From an uncultured Eisenbergiella sp. (GTDB lineage Bacteria; Bacillota; Clostridia; Lachnospirales; Lachnospiraceae): 64,000 nt of DNA. The position numbers and the translations under genes were made by a program. The notes beneath the pieces were generated by a model, which did no database searches, was not told the DNA's origin, and saw only the letters and a program-made list of their open reading frames with translations. Positions 8,863-20,210 of this stretch are shown in pieces; the first letter of the stretch is position 1, and each line of letters opens with the position of its first letter. The DNA is taken from the NCBI GenBank assembly GCA_947626995.1, contig CANQUI010000003.1, forward strand, positions 26,967 through 90,966. The letters are read 5' to 3'.

Positions 8863-9600
8863 TTGGGACCTTTTGAAAAGAAACGGAAGAAAAAAAGAGA
8901 CAGTCACGACGCAATCATGCTGGAGAATGTGACAAAATCCTATTCCAAGGGCGTGCCCGCTCTGGATGGGGTGAGTATTACCGTAAAGAAAGGAGAATTC
9001 GTATTTATCGTAGGAGACAGCGGATCCGGCAAGTCCACGCTCATCCGGCTGCTCATGCGGGAACTGACGCCCACCAGCGGCAGAGTGGTGGTACAGGGCA
9101 TGGACGTAGGCCGTCTGAAGCACCGCCAGGTACCCAGATTCCGCCGGAATATCGGGATCGTCTTTCAGGACTTCCGTCTGTTGAGCGACCGGAATGTTTA
9201 TGAAAACGTAGCTTTCGCACAGCGTATCGTACAGACGCCGGCGAAGGAGATCCGCAAAAACGTGACCAATGCCCTGACGGTGGTGGGACTGGCGGGCAAG
9301 TACAAAGCCAAGACCAACCAGCTTTCCGGCGGCGAGCAGCAGAGAGTCGCGGTGGCCCGGGCGCTGGTGAACAATCCGCCGATCCTTCTGGCCGATGAGC
9401 CCACCGGGAATCTGGATCCGAAAAATTCCTGGGATATCATGCAGCTTTTGAAACGGATCAACGAGGAGATGGGAACCACCATTATAGTGGTGACGCACAA
9501 CCGGGAGATCGTAAACGCCATGCAGAAACGCGTGATCACGATCAAGAAGGGCGTCGTCATCAGCGACGAAGAAAAGGGCGGATATATCGATGAGGATTAG
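8863..9600 (+). CDS. ftsE: Cell division ATP-binding protein FtsE
   Basis: Walker A GDSGSGKST, signature LSGGEQQRVAVARAL, DEPTGNLDP; followed by ftsX with 11-nt overlap. Confidence 0.95.
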   Translation: MGPFEKKRKKKRDSHDAIMLENVTKSYSKGVPALDGVSITVKKGEFVFIVGDSGSGKSTLIRLLMRELTPTSGRVVVQGMDVGRLKHRQVPRFRRNIGIVFQDFRLLSDRNVYENVAFAQRIVQTPAKEIRKNVTNALTVVGLAGKYKAKTNQLSGGEQQRVAVARALVNNPPILLADEPTGNLDPKNSWDIMQLLKRINEEMGTTIIVVTHNREIVNAMQKRVITIKKGVVISDEEKGGYIDED

Positions 9601-10489
9601 CACATTTTTTTACACGTTAAAACAGGGAATTGTCAATATTTTTCGAAACAAATGGTTTTCTCTGGCATCGATAGCCACCATCAGCTCCTGTTTGTTCCTG
9701 TTCGGCCTTTTCTATACGGTGATTGCGAATTTTCAGTATATCATCAAGACGGCGGAGGGAGAGATGTCCGTTACCGCCTTTTTGCAGGAGGACGCCACCC
9801 AGGAGCAGATCGATCAGCTGGGCGAAATGATCCGCAGCAGGCCGGAAGTATCGGAGGCCGATTTCATCTCCGACGAGCAGGCGTGGGCGGAGTGGGCGCC
9901 GGAAAATATCGGCGAGGATTATATGGATATTTACGCCGAAAATCCGTTTGAAGGCATGAACAGCTATGAGATCTACATGAACGATGTGGAACAGCAGCAG
10001 AGCCTGGTGGACTGGCTGCAGTCTCTGCCGGATGTCTCCGAGGTGCATTATTCCGAAGTCACCGCCACGACGCTGACCGGGGTAAACGCCATTGTGGCGT
10101 ACGTATCGGTGGGAATCATTGTGATTTTGCTCCTGGTATCCATCTTTTTGATCAACAATACGGTGATCATCGGGATTTCCGTCCGCCGGCAGGAGATCGA
10201 GATCATGAAGGGCATCGGGGCCACGGACTTTTTTGTCCGCTCTCCGTTTGTGATTGAGGGCATTGTGATCGGCCTGATCGGTTCCGTGATTCCTCTGACG
10301 GCGATTTATTTCATCTATATAGAAGTGATAAATTATGTGGGGATCCAGTTCCCCGCGCTTACCGGGCTGCTTCAGTTTTTGCCGGTAAAAGACGTCTATC
10401 GGCTTCTGCTTCCGCTTTCCCTTGGCATCGGCGCCGGGATCGGTTTCCTGGGAAGCTTTATCACAGTGCGAAAACATCTTCGTGTGTAA
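9590..10489 (+). CDS. ftsX: Cell division protein FtsX
   Basis: FtsX-like permease topology; QGIVNIFRNKWFSLASIATISSCLFLFG; NTVIIGISVRRQEIEIMKGIGATDFFVRSPFVIEG. Confidence 0.94.
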   Translation: MRISTFFYTLKQGIVNIFRNKWFSLASIATISSCLFLFGLFYTVIANFQYIIKTAEGEMSVTAFLQEDATQEQIDQLGEMIRSRPEVSEADFISDEQAWAEWAPENIGEDYMDIYAENPFEGMNSYEIYMNDVEQQQSLVDWLQSLPDVSEVHYSEVTATTLTGVNAIVAYVSVGIIVILLLVSIFLINNTVIIGISVRRQEIEIMKGIGATDFFVRSPFVIEGIVIGLIGSVIPLTAIYFIYIEVINYVGIQFPALTGLLQFLPVKDVYRLLLPLSLGIGAGIGFLGSFITVRKHLRV

Positions 10490-10501
10490 GAGGGAAACGG
10501 A

Positions 10502-11716
10502 ATGAAAAAAAAGGTGAGGACGCTGGCGATGGTCTGCGCTCTCGCGCTGGCAGCGGGGGCGTTTGCGCCGGGCAGCTTTGTGTACGCCAAGTCGCTGGAG
10601 GAGAGTATTCAGGAAAAACAGGCGGCCATCAGCGAGGCGGAAAACGAAAAGAAAAAACTGCAGTCCGGTCTTTCCGATATCAAGGCGCTGGTCAATCAGC
10701 TGGAGGCGTCCAAAAAGAACCTCCAGTCCTATGTGACGCAGCTGGATAGTCAGGTTGCCGAACTGGAAGAAAAAATACAGGATCTGCAGGAGCAGATCAG
10801 CCAGAAGAAAAAAGAGATCGAACAGGCCAAGGCCGACACCCAGGCCGCCCAGGAGGTGGCCGATCAGCAGTATGACGATATGAAATCCCGTCTGCGGTAT
10901 TTGTACACAAACAGTAAGGACGGGGGATATCTGGACGTGCTGTTTGAGGCGCGCAGCTTTGGCGATATGGTCAATCAGGCGGAGTACGTGGAGCGTTTAA
11001 ACGCCTACGACAGCCAAAAACTGAACGAATTCGAGCAAAATGTGGAATATCTGAAGCTTTGCCGGCAGACGCTGGAGGAAGAGGAAGAGGTACTAAAGGA
11101 GGCGGAATCCAGCCTGCAGAACGAACAGGATTCGGTAAACGCCCTGATCAGTGAAAAAAGCGCGCAGATCGCGTCCTATCAAAAGGACATCAACGGACAG
11201 GCCGCTTCGATCCAGGAATATGAGGATCTGATCGCGCAGGAGACCGAGGTCATCACCGCGCTGGAAAAGGCCGTGGCGGAGGACAAGGCCAAACTGGCGG
11301 AACAGAACCGCATGAAATATGACGGGGGGATGTTCCAGATGCCCTGCCCCGGTTATAAGAGGGTTTCGGATGATTACGGAAACCGGATCCACCCCATCAC
11401 CGGCAAGCCGCAGTTCCACAACGGCATTGATTTTGCCGCCGCTTCCGGAACGGCTATTCTGGCCGCCTATGACGGCAAAGTGGTGGCGGCCACGTACAAC
11501 AGTTCCATGGGCAACTATGTGATGATCGATCACGGGGACGATCTTTACACCATTTATATGCACGCTTCCCAGTTGTATGTTTCCGCCGGACAGACGGTTA
11601 CGAAGGGAGAAAAGATAGCCGCGGTGGGCGCTACGGGAAGAGCCACCGGCCCTCATCTCCATTTTTCCGTCAGGTTAAACGGCAGCTATACGAGCCCGTG
11701 GAATTATCTCAAATAA
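10502..11716 (+). CDS. EnvC-like coiled-coil protein with M23 (LytM) peptidase domain, secreted
   Basis: Signal peptide, long coiled coil, C-terminal HNGIDFAAASGTAILAAYDGKVV...GPHLHFSV. Confidence 0.92.
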   Translation: MKKKVRTLAMVCALALAAGAFAPGSFVYAKSLEESIQEKQAAISEAENEKKKLQSGLSDIKALVNQLEASKKNLQSYVTQLDSQVAELEEKIQDLQEQISQKKKEIEQAKADTQAAQEVADQQYDDMKSRLRYLYTNSKDGGYLDVLFEARSFGDMVNQAEYVERLNAYDSQKLNEFEQNVEYLKLCRQTLEEEEEVLKEAESSLQNEQDSVNALISEKSAQIASYQKDINGQAASIQEYEDLIAQETEVITALEKAVAEDKAKLAEQNRMKYDGGMFQMPCPGYKRVSDDYGNRIHPITGKPQFHNGIDFAAASGTAILAAYDGKVVAATYNSSMGNYVMIDHGDDLYTIYMHASQLYVSAGQTVTKGEKIAAVGATGRATGPHLHFSVRLNGSYTSPWNYLK

Positions 11717-11737
11717 GATACGACGCGCGTTCCCAGA

Positions 11738-11772
11738 CCGGAAGAAGAAAGAGTCTAATTTTCTTTTTCCGG
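11738..11772 (+). terminator. Hairpin between EnvC-like and S41 genes
   Basis: CCGGAAGAAGAAAG / TTTTCTTTTTCCGG inverted repeat (G-U pairs allowed). Confidence 0.45.
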
Positions 11773-11813
11773 TTATATTATATAGGGATATCAGCAGGCA
11801 GGAGTGATAAGAA

Positions 11814-13091
11814 ATGAACGATAAAAGAAGTCTGGCCGGAGGAATTGTGATCGGCGTTGTTCTGACATTGCTTCTGGGTTCCGGTTTTTTTGCCGGCAGA
11901 ACCCTTTATCAGGCGTTTGCCCCCAAAAATGCGGCAGACAATACCGGGATTTCTTCCAACGCTCCGGCGTTTGGCAGCAATACGGTGCAAAAAATCGGCG
12001 TGCTGGAGGAGCTGATCGAGGATTATTACCTGGAAGAATGGGATAAACAGGATCTGGAAGAGGGCGTATATAAAGGTCTGGTGGAGGCCCTGGAGGATCC
12101 TTATTCCGCCTATTATTCGGAAGCGGAGCTGGCGGAACTGCAGCGAAGAAATCAGGGGATCTATTATGGGATCGGCGCCAGGGTGTCTCTGGATGCGGAT
12201 ACCGGGTTTGCCAGAATCACCGACGTACCGGATCATACGCCCGCCCAGGAGGCAGGACTTCTGGAGGGGGATCTGATCTGCCAGGTAGACAATAAGGACG
12301 TGACGGGGATGGATTTAAGCTCCATCGTGGCGGAAGTAAAAGGGGAGGAGGGGACCATCGTCCATCTCACCGTGATCCGGGACGGGGAGAACGATTATCT
12401 GGAATTTGACGTAAAACGCTGTAAGCTGGACGATGAGACCGTCACCTACGAAATGAAAGAAGACGGGATCGGGTATATTCAGATCCAGGAATTTGACGAC
12501 GTGACGGTGGACCAGTTCACGGACGCGCTGGCAACCTGCAGGGGGCAGGGGATGTGCGGGCTGATTTTGGATCTGCGGGGCAATCCGGGCGGGAATCTTA
12601 CCACAGTCTGCGAAATCGCCCGGATGCTTCTTCCCGAGGGACTGATCGTGTACACGGAAGATAAGAACGGAAACCGGGAAGAATATTTCTGCGACGGGCA
12701 GCATCCGCTGAATCTTCCGCTTGTGGTGCTGGTGGACAGAAACAGCGCTTCCGCGTCGGAAATACTGGCCGGAGCCATTCAGGATTATCAGATTGGCACA
12801 CTGGTGGGAACGACGACGTTCGGCAAGGGGGTCGTACAGCGTATCATGCGCCTGTCCGACGGATCGGCCGTGAAGCTGACCGTGAGCAGATATTATATGC
12901 CAAACGGCCATAACATCCATCAGATCGGGATCGAACCGGACCTCGAAGTCCCCTTTGATCCGGAGCTTTACCGGGAGGACGGGACGGATAACCAGTTAAA
13001 CCGCGCCCTGGAGGTGTTAAAGGAGAAAATGGAGGATTCACGCGCCAAGCCGCCTGCGCTGTTTTTGGAAGACCAAGATGTAGCACAGTAG
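11814..13091 (+). CDS. S41 family C-terminal processing peptidase (CtpA-like) with PDZ domain
   Basis: PDZ region DHTPAQEAGLLEGDLICQVD; DLRGNPGG; VVLVDRNSASASEILAGAIQDYQ; TFGKGVVQ. Confidence 0.93.
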   Translation: MNDKRSLAGGIVIGVVLTLLLGSGFFAGRTLYQAFAPKNAADNTGISSNAPAFGSNTVQKIGVLEELIEDYYLEEWDKQDLEEGVYKGLVEALEDPYSAYYSEAELAELQRRNQGIYYGIGARVSLDADTGFARITDVPDHTPAQEAGLLEGDLICQVDNKDVTGMDLSSIVAEVKGEEGTIVHLTVIRDGENDYLEFDVKRCKLDDETVTYEMKEDGIGYIQIQEFDDVTVDQFTDALATCRGQGMCGLILDLRGNPGGNLTTVCEIARMLLPEGLIVYTEDKNGNREEYFCDGQHPLNLPLVVLVDRNSASASEILAGAIQDYQIGTLVGTTTFGKGVVQRIMRLSDGSAVKLTVSRYYMPNGHNIHQIGIEPDLEVPFDPELYREDGTDNQLNRALEVLKEKMEDSRAKPPALFLEDQDVAQ

Positions 13092-14399
13092 GTGCACCGC
13101 CGCGGTGAGCACCCAGCTGATCAGATAGGAGAGGAAAAGCGTTTCCAGCGTATGGGAGTAGCGGAAAACGGTAAAGATCCAAAGGACCCGAAACCCGCAC
13201 GCCCCGGTCAGAGAGACCAGCGTAGGCAGAATGGAGTATCCCATACCCCGCAGGGAACCCACCAGCACATCCATGACTCCGCAGGCAAAATAGGGGACGC
13301 AGATATAGGCCATACGGGTCAGGCCATAGGCGATGACCTGCGGGTCGGAAGAATAGATTCCCAGAAGCTGCCGCCCGAAAATGTAGGCGCCGTTTCCCAA
13401 AACCAGTCCGATGAGCGTGACGATGGCAAGACATAAAAGCAGGACCCGGTTGATTCGCGCCGTCTTGCCTGCACCGTAGTTTTGGCTGGTAAAGCTCAGC
13501 GCCGTCTGGTGCAGCGCGTTCATCGCCGTATAGACAAAGCCTTCGATATTGGCCGCCGCAGTGCTGCCCGCCATGGCCACCGATCCGAAGGAATTGATAG
13601 AGGACTGGATGAGCACATTGGAGATGGAAAAGATCGCGCCCTGCATACCGGCGGGGAGCCCGATCCGGATCATCTGCCTCAGCCTTTCCGGAGAGATCTT
13701 CAGACGGCCGGGATAGAGCCGAAAGCAGCCTTCGCTTTTCATCAGCGAAAGGAAGATCAGCCCGGCGGATACGACCTGGGACAGCACCGTGGCCAGCGCC
13801 ACGCCCGCCACGCCCAGCCCAAACTGGATGACGAAGACCAGATTCAGGATCACGTTTAAGATGCCTGCCAGAAGGAGATAATACAGAGGGCGGCGGGTGT
13901 CGCCGATGGCCCGCAGGATTGCGGAACCGAAATTGTAGAGCATAATGACGGGCATCCCGATAAAATAGATGCGCATATATAACGTGGCCTGAGGCAGCAC
14001 ATCGCCGGGCGTCCCCATCAGGGTCAGCAGCGGACCGGCGAGGAAAAGGCCCAGGACGATCAGGATGCAGCCGCTGACAAGGCTGGTCAGAACGGAGGTG
14101 TGTACCGTTTCACTGACCAGGTCTTCTTTTTTTGCGCCATAGTAATTGGCCACCATGACGTTGGTGCCCACGGAAAGTCCGATGAAAAGATTGACTAACA
14201 GGTTGATGAGGGCGCTGGTGGAGCCCACCGCGGCCAGCGCTTCATGTCCGGCAAAGCGTCCCACTACGATGACGTCCGCCGCGTTGAACAAAAGCTGCAA
14301 AACGCCGGATAACATCAGCGGAAGTGAAAACAGAAGGATCTTGCCAAGCAAAGGTCCGTTGCACATATCGATTTCAAACGATTTTTTTGCGGTCTTCAT
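13038..14399 (-). CDS. MATE family efflux transporter
   Basis: MKTAKKSFEIDMCNGPLLGKILLFSLPLMLSGVLQLLFNAADVIVVGRFAGHEALAAVGS, 12-TM MATE; start at MKTAKK preferred over the longer ORF. Confidence 0.92.
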   Translation of the reverse strand: MKTAKKSFEIDMCNGPLLGKILLFSLPLMLSGVLQLLFNAADVIVVGRFAGHEALAAVGSTSALINLLVNLFIGLSVGTNVMVANYYGAKKEDLVSETVHTSVLTSLVSGCILIVLGLFLAGPLLTLMGTPGDVLPQATLYMRIYFIGMPVIMLYNFGSAILRAIGDTRRPLYYLLLAGILNVILNLVFVIQFGLGVAGVALATVLSQVVSAGLIFLSLMKSEGCFRLYPGRLKISPERLRQMIRIGLPAGMQGAIFSISNVLIQSSINSFGSVAMAGSTAAANIEGFVYTAMNALHQTALSFTSQNYGAGKTARINRVLLLCLAIVTLIGLVLGNGAYIFGRQLLGIYSSDPQVIAYGLTRMAYICVPYFACGVMDVLVGSLRGMGYSILPTLVSLTGACGFRVLWIFTVFRYSHTLETLFLSYLISWVLTAAVHLLCYILVFQKQRRRLGA

Positions 14400-14537
14400 T
14401 TTGCACTCTTCCTCCTTCGTCCCGGATATTCTAGTCCTTTTTCCCCCTGAAATCAAGAGAAAAAAGGGAATTCGTCCATCCGGCGCGGGAGGCGTTTGGC
14501 ATCGGATGGATACAGAGGAAACGGAGGCATTAAAAAG

Positions 14538-15038
14538 ATGGAATATCTGGAGCATGATTGCTGCGCCCTGGGCCCAATCACCCTGGCCGGCGAAGGGGAT
14601 TTTCTGACCGGCCTGTGGTTTGACGGACAGAAACATTTCGGCGCGCATCTGTCAAAAGATGCAGAATACGGACATCTTCCTGTTTTCGACCGGACCCGGT
14701 TGTGGCTGGACCGTTACTTTGAGGGGATCGAGCAGCAAAGCCCGCCCTGGCTCTGCCTGCGGGGCACGGCGTTTCAACGGGAGGTCTGGCAGATCCTGCG
14801 CCGGATTCCCTACGGCCGGGTGACGACCTATGGGCAGATTGCAGCGCAGCTTGCGCAGGACAAAGGCGTGGCGGCGATGTCCGCACGGGCGGTGGGAAAC
14901 GCGGTGGCGCGCAATCCCATCTCGATCCTGGTGCCCTGTCACAGGGTGGTGGGCAGCGGCGGACGCCTGACAGGATACGCGGGCGGGATCGAAAGAAAGG
15001 CCCGGCTGCTGGCGCTGGAGGGCGCAAACTTCCGGTAA
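14538..15038 (+). CDS. ogt: Methylated-DNA--[protein]-cysteine S-methyltransferase
   Basis: Active site [23 protein letters not shown]; start ATG 14538. Confidence 0.95.
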   Translation: MEYLEHDCCALGPITLAGEGDFLTGLWFDGQKHFGAHLSKDAEYGHLPVFDRTRLWLDRYFEGIEQQSPPWLCLRGTAFQREVWQILRRIPYGRVTTYGQIAAQLAQDKGVAAMSARAVGNAVARNPISILVPCHRVVGSGGRLTGYAGGIERKARLLALEGANFR

Positions 15039-15054
15039 AAGACAGCAGAAAAAA

Positions 15055-15066
15055 GAACAAATGTTC
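15055..15066. promoter_or_regulatory. LexA/DinR-type SOS operator upstream of uvrBA
   Basis: Perfect palindrome GAAC-AAAT-GTTC, just upstream of TATACT -10-like elements and uvrB. Confidence 0.75.
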
Positions 15067-15117
15067 TAAATGCACTATACTTTTCAGGCGGTTTATGCTA
15101 TACTTGCTACGTGCCCA

Positions 15118-15187
15118 CGGACAGGACAGGATAGCGGCGGCGGAGCCGCATAAGCTGCGGCTTGCCATAAGAAGGCTTCGCTGTCCG
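15118..15187 (+). other. Structured 5' leader of uvrB (multibranched RNA)
   Basis: CGGACAG (15118-15124) pairs with CTGTCCG (15181-15187) enclosing AGCCGCA-TAAGC-TGCGGCT (15144-15162) and GCC-ATAAGAA-GGC. Confidence 0.5.
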
Positions 15188-15213
15188 GAAAGGATCATAG
15201 GGAGGTGACTCGG

Positions 15214-17217
15214 GTGAAGACGGTGCGGGATCAATTTCAGCTTCATTCTCCTTTTTTGCCCACCGGCGACCAGCCGCAGGCGATCCGGGAGCTGGTAGAG
15301 GGCTTTCGGGAGGGGAATCAGTTTCAGACGCTGCTGGGCGTGACGGGTTCCGGCAAGACGTTTACGATGGCAAACGTGATCCGGGAGCTGAACAAGCCGA
15401 CGCTGGTTATCGCCCACAACAAAACCCTGGCGGGCCAGCTGTACGGGGAGTTCAAGGAGTTCTTCCCGGAGAACGCGGTGGAATATTTTGTGAGCTACTA
15501 TGATTACTATCAGCCGGAGGCGTATGTCCCCTCCACGGATACCTACATTGCCAAGGATTCCGCCATCAACGACGAGATAGACAAGCTGCGCCTTTCCGCC
15601 ACCGCTTCCCTGTCGGAACGAAGAGACGTTGTGGTGGTGGCCAGTGTATCCTGCATTTTCGGCCTGGGCTCGCCGGACGAATTTTCCGGGATGAGCGTCT
15701 CCTTGCGCCCCGGTATGACGATGGACCGGGACGACGTGCTCAGGGCACTGGTGGCGATTCAGTACGACCGCAACGATATGGATCTCAACCGCGGCTGCTT
15801 TCGGGTGCGGGGAGATGTGATCGAGATCAATCCGGCGCAGGGAGGCGACTATCTGATCCGGGTGGAGTTTTTCGGGGATGAAATAGACCGGATCGCGGAG
15901 GTGGATCCGTTAAACGGACAGGTGCGCGCCACGCTGGAGCATATCATCATCTTTCCGGCTTCTCATTATGTGGTGCCCCAGGAACAGATCCAGCGGGCCT
16001 GCGACGAGATCGAAAAGGAGCTGGAGGAAAGGGTTCGCTTTTTCAAGGGAGAGGGGAAGCTGCTGGAGGCGCAGCGGATCGCGGAGCGCACCAATTTTGA
16101 TATTGAGATGCTGCGGGAGACGGGAGTCTGCTCCGGCATTGAAAATTATTCCCGGCATTTAAACGGTATGCCAAAGGGCGCGCCGCCCTATACGCTGCTG
16201 GATTTCTTCCAGGATGATTTCCTGATCATCATAGACGAATCGCATATGACGATCCCCCAGATCCGGGGGATGTTTGCCGGAGACCGTTCCCGGAAGCAGA
16301 CGCTGGTGGATTACGGCTTCCGTCTTCCTTCCGCGCTGGACAACAGGCCGCTGAATTTTGAAGAGTTTGAAAGCCGCATTGATCAGATGCTGTTTGTTTC
16401 CGCCACGCCCGGCGAATATGAAGCGTCGCATGAACTGCTCCGGGTGGAACAGATCATCCGTCCCACGGGACTTTTGGACCCCAGAATTGAGGTGCGTCCG
16501 GTGGAAGGGCAGATCGACGACCTGATCGGGGAAATCCGCAAAGAAACAAAAAACGGCAATAAGGTTCTGATCACCACGCTGACCAAGAGGATGGCGGAAG
16601 ACCTCACCGACTATATGCGGGAAGTGGGGATCCGGGTAAAATACCTACATTCCGATATTGATACGCTGGAGCGGGCCGAGATCATCCGCGATATGCGCCT
16701 GAATGTGTTCGACGTGCTGGTGGGGATCAATCTGCTCCGGGAAGGACTGGACATTCCGGAAATTTCGCTGGTGGTCGTTCTGGACGCGGATAAGGAAGGC
16801 TTTCTGCGTTCCGAGACCTCGCTGATCCAGACGGTAGGGCGGGCCGCCCGGAATGTGGACGGTCATGTCATCCTGTACGCCGATACGATTACGGATTCCA
16901 TGCGGGCGGCCATTGAGGAAACCGAGCGCCGCCGTCTGCTGCAAAAGCGGTACAACGAGGAACACGGGATCACGCCTCAGTCCATTCAAAAGGCCGTGCG
17001 GGATCTGATCAGCATCACAAAGGCCGTTCCGGCAGAAGAGACGTCCTTTGAAAAGGATCCGGAATCCATGGATCGGGACGAACTGGAAAAACTGGTGGGC
17101 GAGGTGCAAAAGAAGATGAAGCGCGCCGCCGCCGAGCTGGATTTTGAAACGGCGGCTCTGCTGCGCGACCGGATGATCGAGCTGAAGAAGGCGCTGGAAA
17201 ATATGGAAGGAAGATAG
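15214..17217 (+). CDS. uvrB: Excinuclease ABC subunit UvrB
   Basis: [50 protein letters not shown]-terminal UVR motif; GTG 15214 after GGGAGG. Confidence 0.97.
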   Translation: MKTVRDQFQLHSPFLPTGDQPQAIRELVEGFREGNQFQTLLGVTGSGKTFTMANVIRELNKPTLVIAHNKTLAGQLYGEFKEFFPENAVEYFVSYYDYYQPEAYVPSTDTYIAKDSAINDEIDKLRLSATASLSERRDVVVVASVSCIFGLGSPDEFSGMSVSLRPGMTMDRDDVLRALVAIQYDRNDMDLNRGCFRVRGDVIEINPAQGGDYLIRVEFFGDEIDRIAEVDPLNGQVRATLEHIIIFPASHYVVPQEQIQRACDEIEKELEERVRFFKGEGKLLEAQRIAERTNFDIEMLRETGVCSGIENYSRHLNGMPKGAPPYTLLDFFQDDFLIIIDESHMTIPQIRGMFAGDRSRKQTLVDYGFRLPSALDNRPLNFEEFESRIDQMLFVSATPGEYEASHELLRVEQIIRPTGLLDPRIEVRPVEGQIDDLIGEIRKETKNGNKVLITTLTKRMAEDLTDYMREVGIRVKYLHSDIDTLERAEIIRDMRLNVFDVLVGINLLREGLDIPEISLVVVLDADKEGFLRSETSLIQTVGRAARNVDGHVILYADTITDSMRAAIEETERRRLLQKRYNEEHGITPQSIQKAVRDLISITKAVPAEETSFEKDPESMDRDELEKLVGEVQKKMKRAAAELDFETAALLRDRMIELKKALENMEGR

Positions 17218-17230
17218 GAGAAACAGATCG

Positions 17231-20107
17231 ATGGAAGAAACAAAAAAGATGCTTTCCAAAAAGAATTGCATCCGGATCCGCGGCGCGAGGGAGCATAATC
17301 TGAAAGGAATCGACGTGGATATTCCCCGGGACGCGCTGGTGGTGCTCACCGGCCTGTCCGGTTCCGGAAAATCTTCCCTGGCGTTTGATACGATTTATGC
17401 GGAAGGACAGCGCCGCTATATGGAATCCCTGTCCTCCTATGCCAGACAGTTTCTGGGCCAGATGGAAAAGCCGGACGTGGATAAGATAGAAGGGCTTTCG
17501 CCGGCCATCTCCATCGATCAGAAGTCTACCAACCGCAACCCCCGCTCCACCGTGGGGACGGTGACGGAGATCTATGATTATTTTCGTCTGCTTTACGCAA
17601 GAATCGGGATCCCGCATTGCCCCAACTGCGGCAAGGAGATCAAAAAACAGAGCGTGGATCAGATGGTGGATCAGATCATGGAGCTGCCGGAGGGCACAAG
17701 GATCCAGCTTCTGGCGCCGGTGGTCAAGGGACGGAAGGGCCGTCATGAAAAGGTGCTGGAGCGGGCGGCCCGCAGCGGGTATGTCCGTGTGCGCATCGAC
17801 GGCAATCTGTACGAGCTGTCGGAGCAGATCCAGCTGGATAAGAATCTCAAACATTCCATCGAGATCGTGGTGGACCGCCTGATCATCCGGCCGGGCATCC
17901 AGCGGCGGTTGGCGGATTCCATTGAAAATGTGCTCGCTCTGTCGGGCGGGGTGGTTTATGTGGACCGGTTCGGCGCGGATCAGGAGATGCTGTCCTTCAG
18001 CCAGAGTTTCGCCTGTCCGGACTGCGGCGTCAGCATCGAGGAGATCGAGCCCAGGAGTTTCTCCTTTAACAACCCGTTTGGCGCCTGCCCGGAGTGCTTC
18101 GGTCTGGGATACAAAATGGAGTTTTCACCGGAGCTGATGATACCGGACCGTTCCCTGAGCATCAACCAGGGTGCCATCCGGGTGTTGGGATGGCAGTCCT
18201 GTCATCAGCCGGGATCCTTTGCCAACGCTCTTTTGCAGGCGCTGGCAAAAGAATATCATTTCAGCCTGGACACGCCCTTTGCGCAATATCCCCAGGAGAT
18301 TCAGGATATGCTGCTGCACGGCACCGGCGGGCGGGAGGTATCCGTCTACTATGAGGGACAGCGCGGGAAAGGGATATACCCTGTTGCCTTTGAGGGACTG
18401 ATTCTGAACGTACAGCGCAGATACCGGGAGACCGCTTCCGATCTGATGAAACAGGAATACGAGTCCTTTATGCAGATCACGCCGTGCGCCCTGTGTAAGG
18501 GGCAGCGGCTGAAAAAGAGCGCGCTGGCGGTGACGGTCTGCGGTAAAAATATTTATGAGATCACTTCCCTGTTTATCGGACAGCTGCAGACGTTCCTTGC
18601 CGACATGAAGCTGACGGCGCAGCAGGAACAAATCGGCGCGCAGATCTTAAAGGAGATCCGGGCGCGGATCGGCTTTCTGATGGACGTGGGGCTGGATTAT
18701 CTTTCGCTGTCCCGTTTTACCGGATCCTTGTCCGGCGGCGAGGCGCAGCGCATCCGGCTGGCGACGCAGATCGGCTCAGGACTGGTGGGGGTCTGCTATA
18801 TTCTCGATGAGCCCAGCATCGGCCTGCACCAGAGGGATAACGACAAGCTGCTGGCCACGCTGAAGCACCTGCGGGATCTGGGCAATACCCTGATCGTGGT
18901 GGAGCACGACGAGGATACCATGCGGGCCGCGGATTATGTGGTGGATATCGGCCCCGGAGCCGGTTCCCACGGCGGAGAGGTGGTGGCCTGCGGGACGGCG
19001 GAGGAGATTATGAAGGAACCCGCCTCCATCACCGGGCAGTATTTAAGCGGCGCAAGAAAGATACCGGTGCCTGCCGTGCGCCGAAAGCCCTCCGGCTGGC
19101 TGACTGTCCGGGGCGCCAGAGAGAACAACCTGAGAAACATTGATGTGAAGTTTCCCCTGGGCGTCTTTACCTGCGTGACCGGGGTTTCCGGTTCGGGGAA
19201 ATCCTCCCTGGTGAACGAGATCCTGTATCAGCACCTGGCGAGGGATTTGAACCGGGCCAGATGTATTCCCGGCAAACATACGGGGATTGACGGAATCGAA
19301 CAGCTGGATAAGGTGATCAACATCGACCAGTCCCCCATCGGGCGCACCCCGCGCTCCAATCCGGCCACGTATACGGGCGTGTTTGACATGATCCGGGATC
19401 TTTTTGCCGCCACGCCGGACGCCAAGGCAAAAGGATATAAAAAAGGACGGTTCAGTTTCAACGTCAAGGGAGGCCGCTGCGAAGCCTGCGCGGGCGACGG
19501 GATCATCAAAATCGAAATGCACTTTCTGCCGGACGTCTACGTGCCCTGCGAGGTCTGCGGCGGGAAGCGCTACAACCGGGAAACGCTGGATGTAAAATAT
19601 AAAGGAAAGAATATTTTCGACGTGCTGGATATGACCGTGGAGGAGGCGCTGACCTTTTTTGAAAACGTGCCCTCGATCCAGAATAAGATCCAGACGCTGT
19701 ATGACGTGGGGCTTTCCTATGTGAAGCTGGGGCAGCCCTCCACGGAACTGTCCGGCGGCGAGGCGCAGCGGATCAAGCTGGCAGCGGAGCTTTCCCGGCG
19801 CAGTACGGGAAAGACCGTCTATATTCTGGACGAGCCTACCACGGGGCTGCATTTTGCGGACGTCCACAAGCTCATCGAGATCCTGCACCGGCTGGCGGAC
19901 GGCGGCAATACGGTGGTGGTGATCGAGCACAATCTGGATGTGATCAAGACCGCGGATTATATCATTGATATGGGGCCGGAAGGGGGGATGCGCGGCGGCA
20001 CCGTCATCGCTTCCGGAACGCCGGAGGAGGTCGCCGAATGTCCCGCTTCCTATACCGGACAGTATGTGAAAAAAATGCTGGAGCGGGACGGAAAGAAAAG
20101 TCCGTGA
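17231..20107 (+). CDS. uvrA: Excinuclease ABC subunit UvrA
   Basis: Duplicated ABC ATPase with zinc-finger CPNCG and [29 protein letters not shown] motifs. Confidence 0.97.
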   Translation: MEETKKMLSKKNCIRIRGAREHNLKGIDVDIPRDALVVLTGLSGSGKSSLAFDTIYAEGQRRYMESLSSYARQFLGQMEKPDVDKIEGLSPAISIDQKSTNRNPRSTVGTVTEIYDYFRLLYARIGIPHCPNCGKEIKKQSVDQMVDQIMELPEGTRIQLLAPVVKGRKGRHEKVLERAARSGYVRVRIDGNLYELSEQIQLDKNLKHSIEIVVDRLIIRPGIQRRLADSIENVLALSGGVVYVDRFGADQEMLSFSQSFACPDCGVSIEEIEPRSFSFNNPFGACPECFGLGYKMEFSPELMIPDRSLSINQGAIRVLGWQSCHQPGSFANALLQALAKEYHFSLDTPFAQYPQEIQDMLLHGTGGREVSVYYEGQRGKGIYPVAFEGLILNVQRRYRETASDLMKQEYESFMQITPCALCKGQRLKKSALAVTVCGKNIYEITSLFIGQLQTFLADMKLTAQQEQIGAQILKEIRARIGFLMDVGLDYLSLSRFTGSLSGGEAQRIRLATQIGSGLVGVCYILDEPSIGLHQRDNDKLLATLKHLRDLGNTLIVVEHDEDTMRAADYVVDIGPGAGSHGGEVVACGTAEEIMKEPASITGQYLSGARKIPVPAVRRKPSGWLTVRGARENNLRNIDVKFPLGVFTCVTGVSGSGKSSLVNEILYQHLARDLNRARCIPGKHTGIDGIEQLDKVINIDQSPIGRTPRSNPATYTGVFDMIRDLFAATPDAKAKGYKKGRFSFNVKGGRCEACAGDGIIKIEMHFLPDVYVPCEVCGGKRYNRETLDVKYKGKNIFDVLDMTVEEALTFFENVPSIQNKIQTLYDVGLSYVKLGQPSTELSGGEAQRIKLAAELSRRSTGKTVYILDEPTTGLHFADVHKLIEILHRLADGGNTVVVIEHNLDVIKTADYIIDMGPEGGMRGGTVIASGTPEEVAECPASYTGQYVKKMLERDGKKSP

Positions 20108-20181
20108 GAAAGCAAGCGTCCCTTCCTTTTTGGGACAGCGCTGCAAATCGGGGCAAAAACAAGAAAATTTTTTAATTTCTC

Positions 20182-20210
20182 TTTCCAACCGCCTGAAATT
20201 AGGATATAAT
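20182..20210 (+). promoter_or_regulatory. Promoter of the mreB/mbl homologue
   Basis: TATAAT -10 with weak -35 (TTTCCA) at 17 nt; about 190-nt leader follows. Confidence 0.5.
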
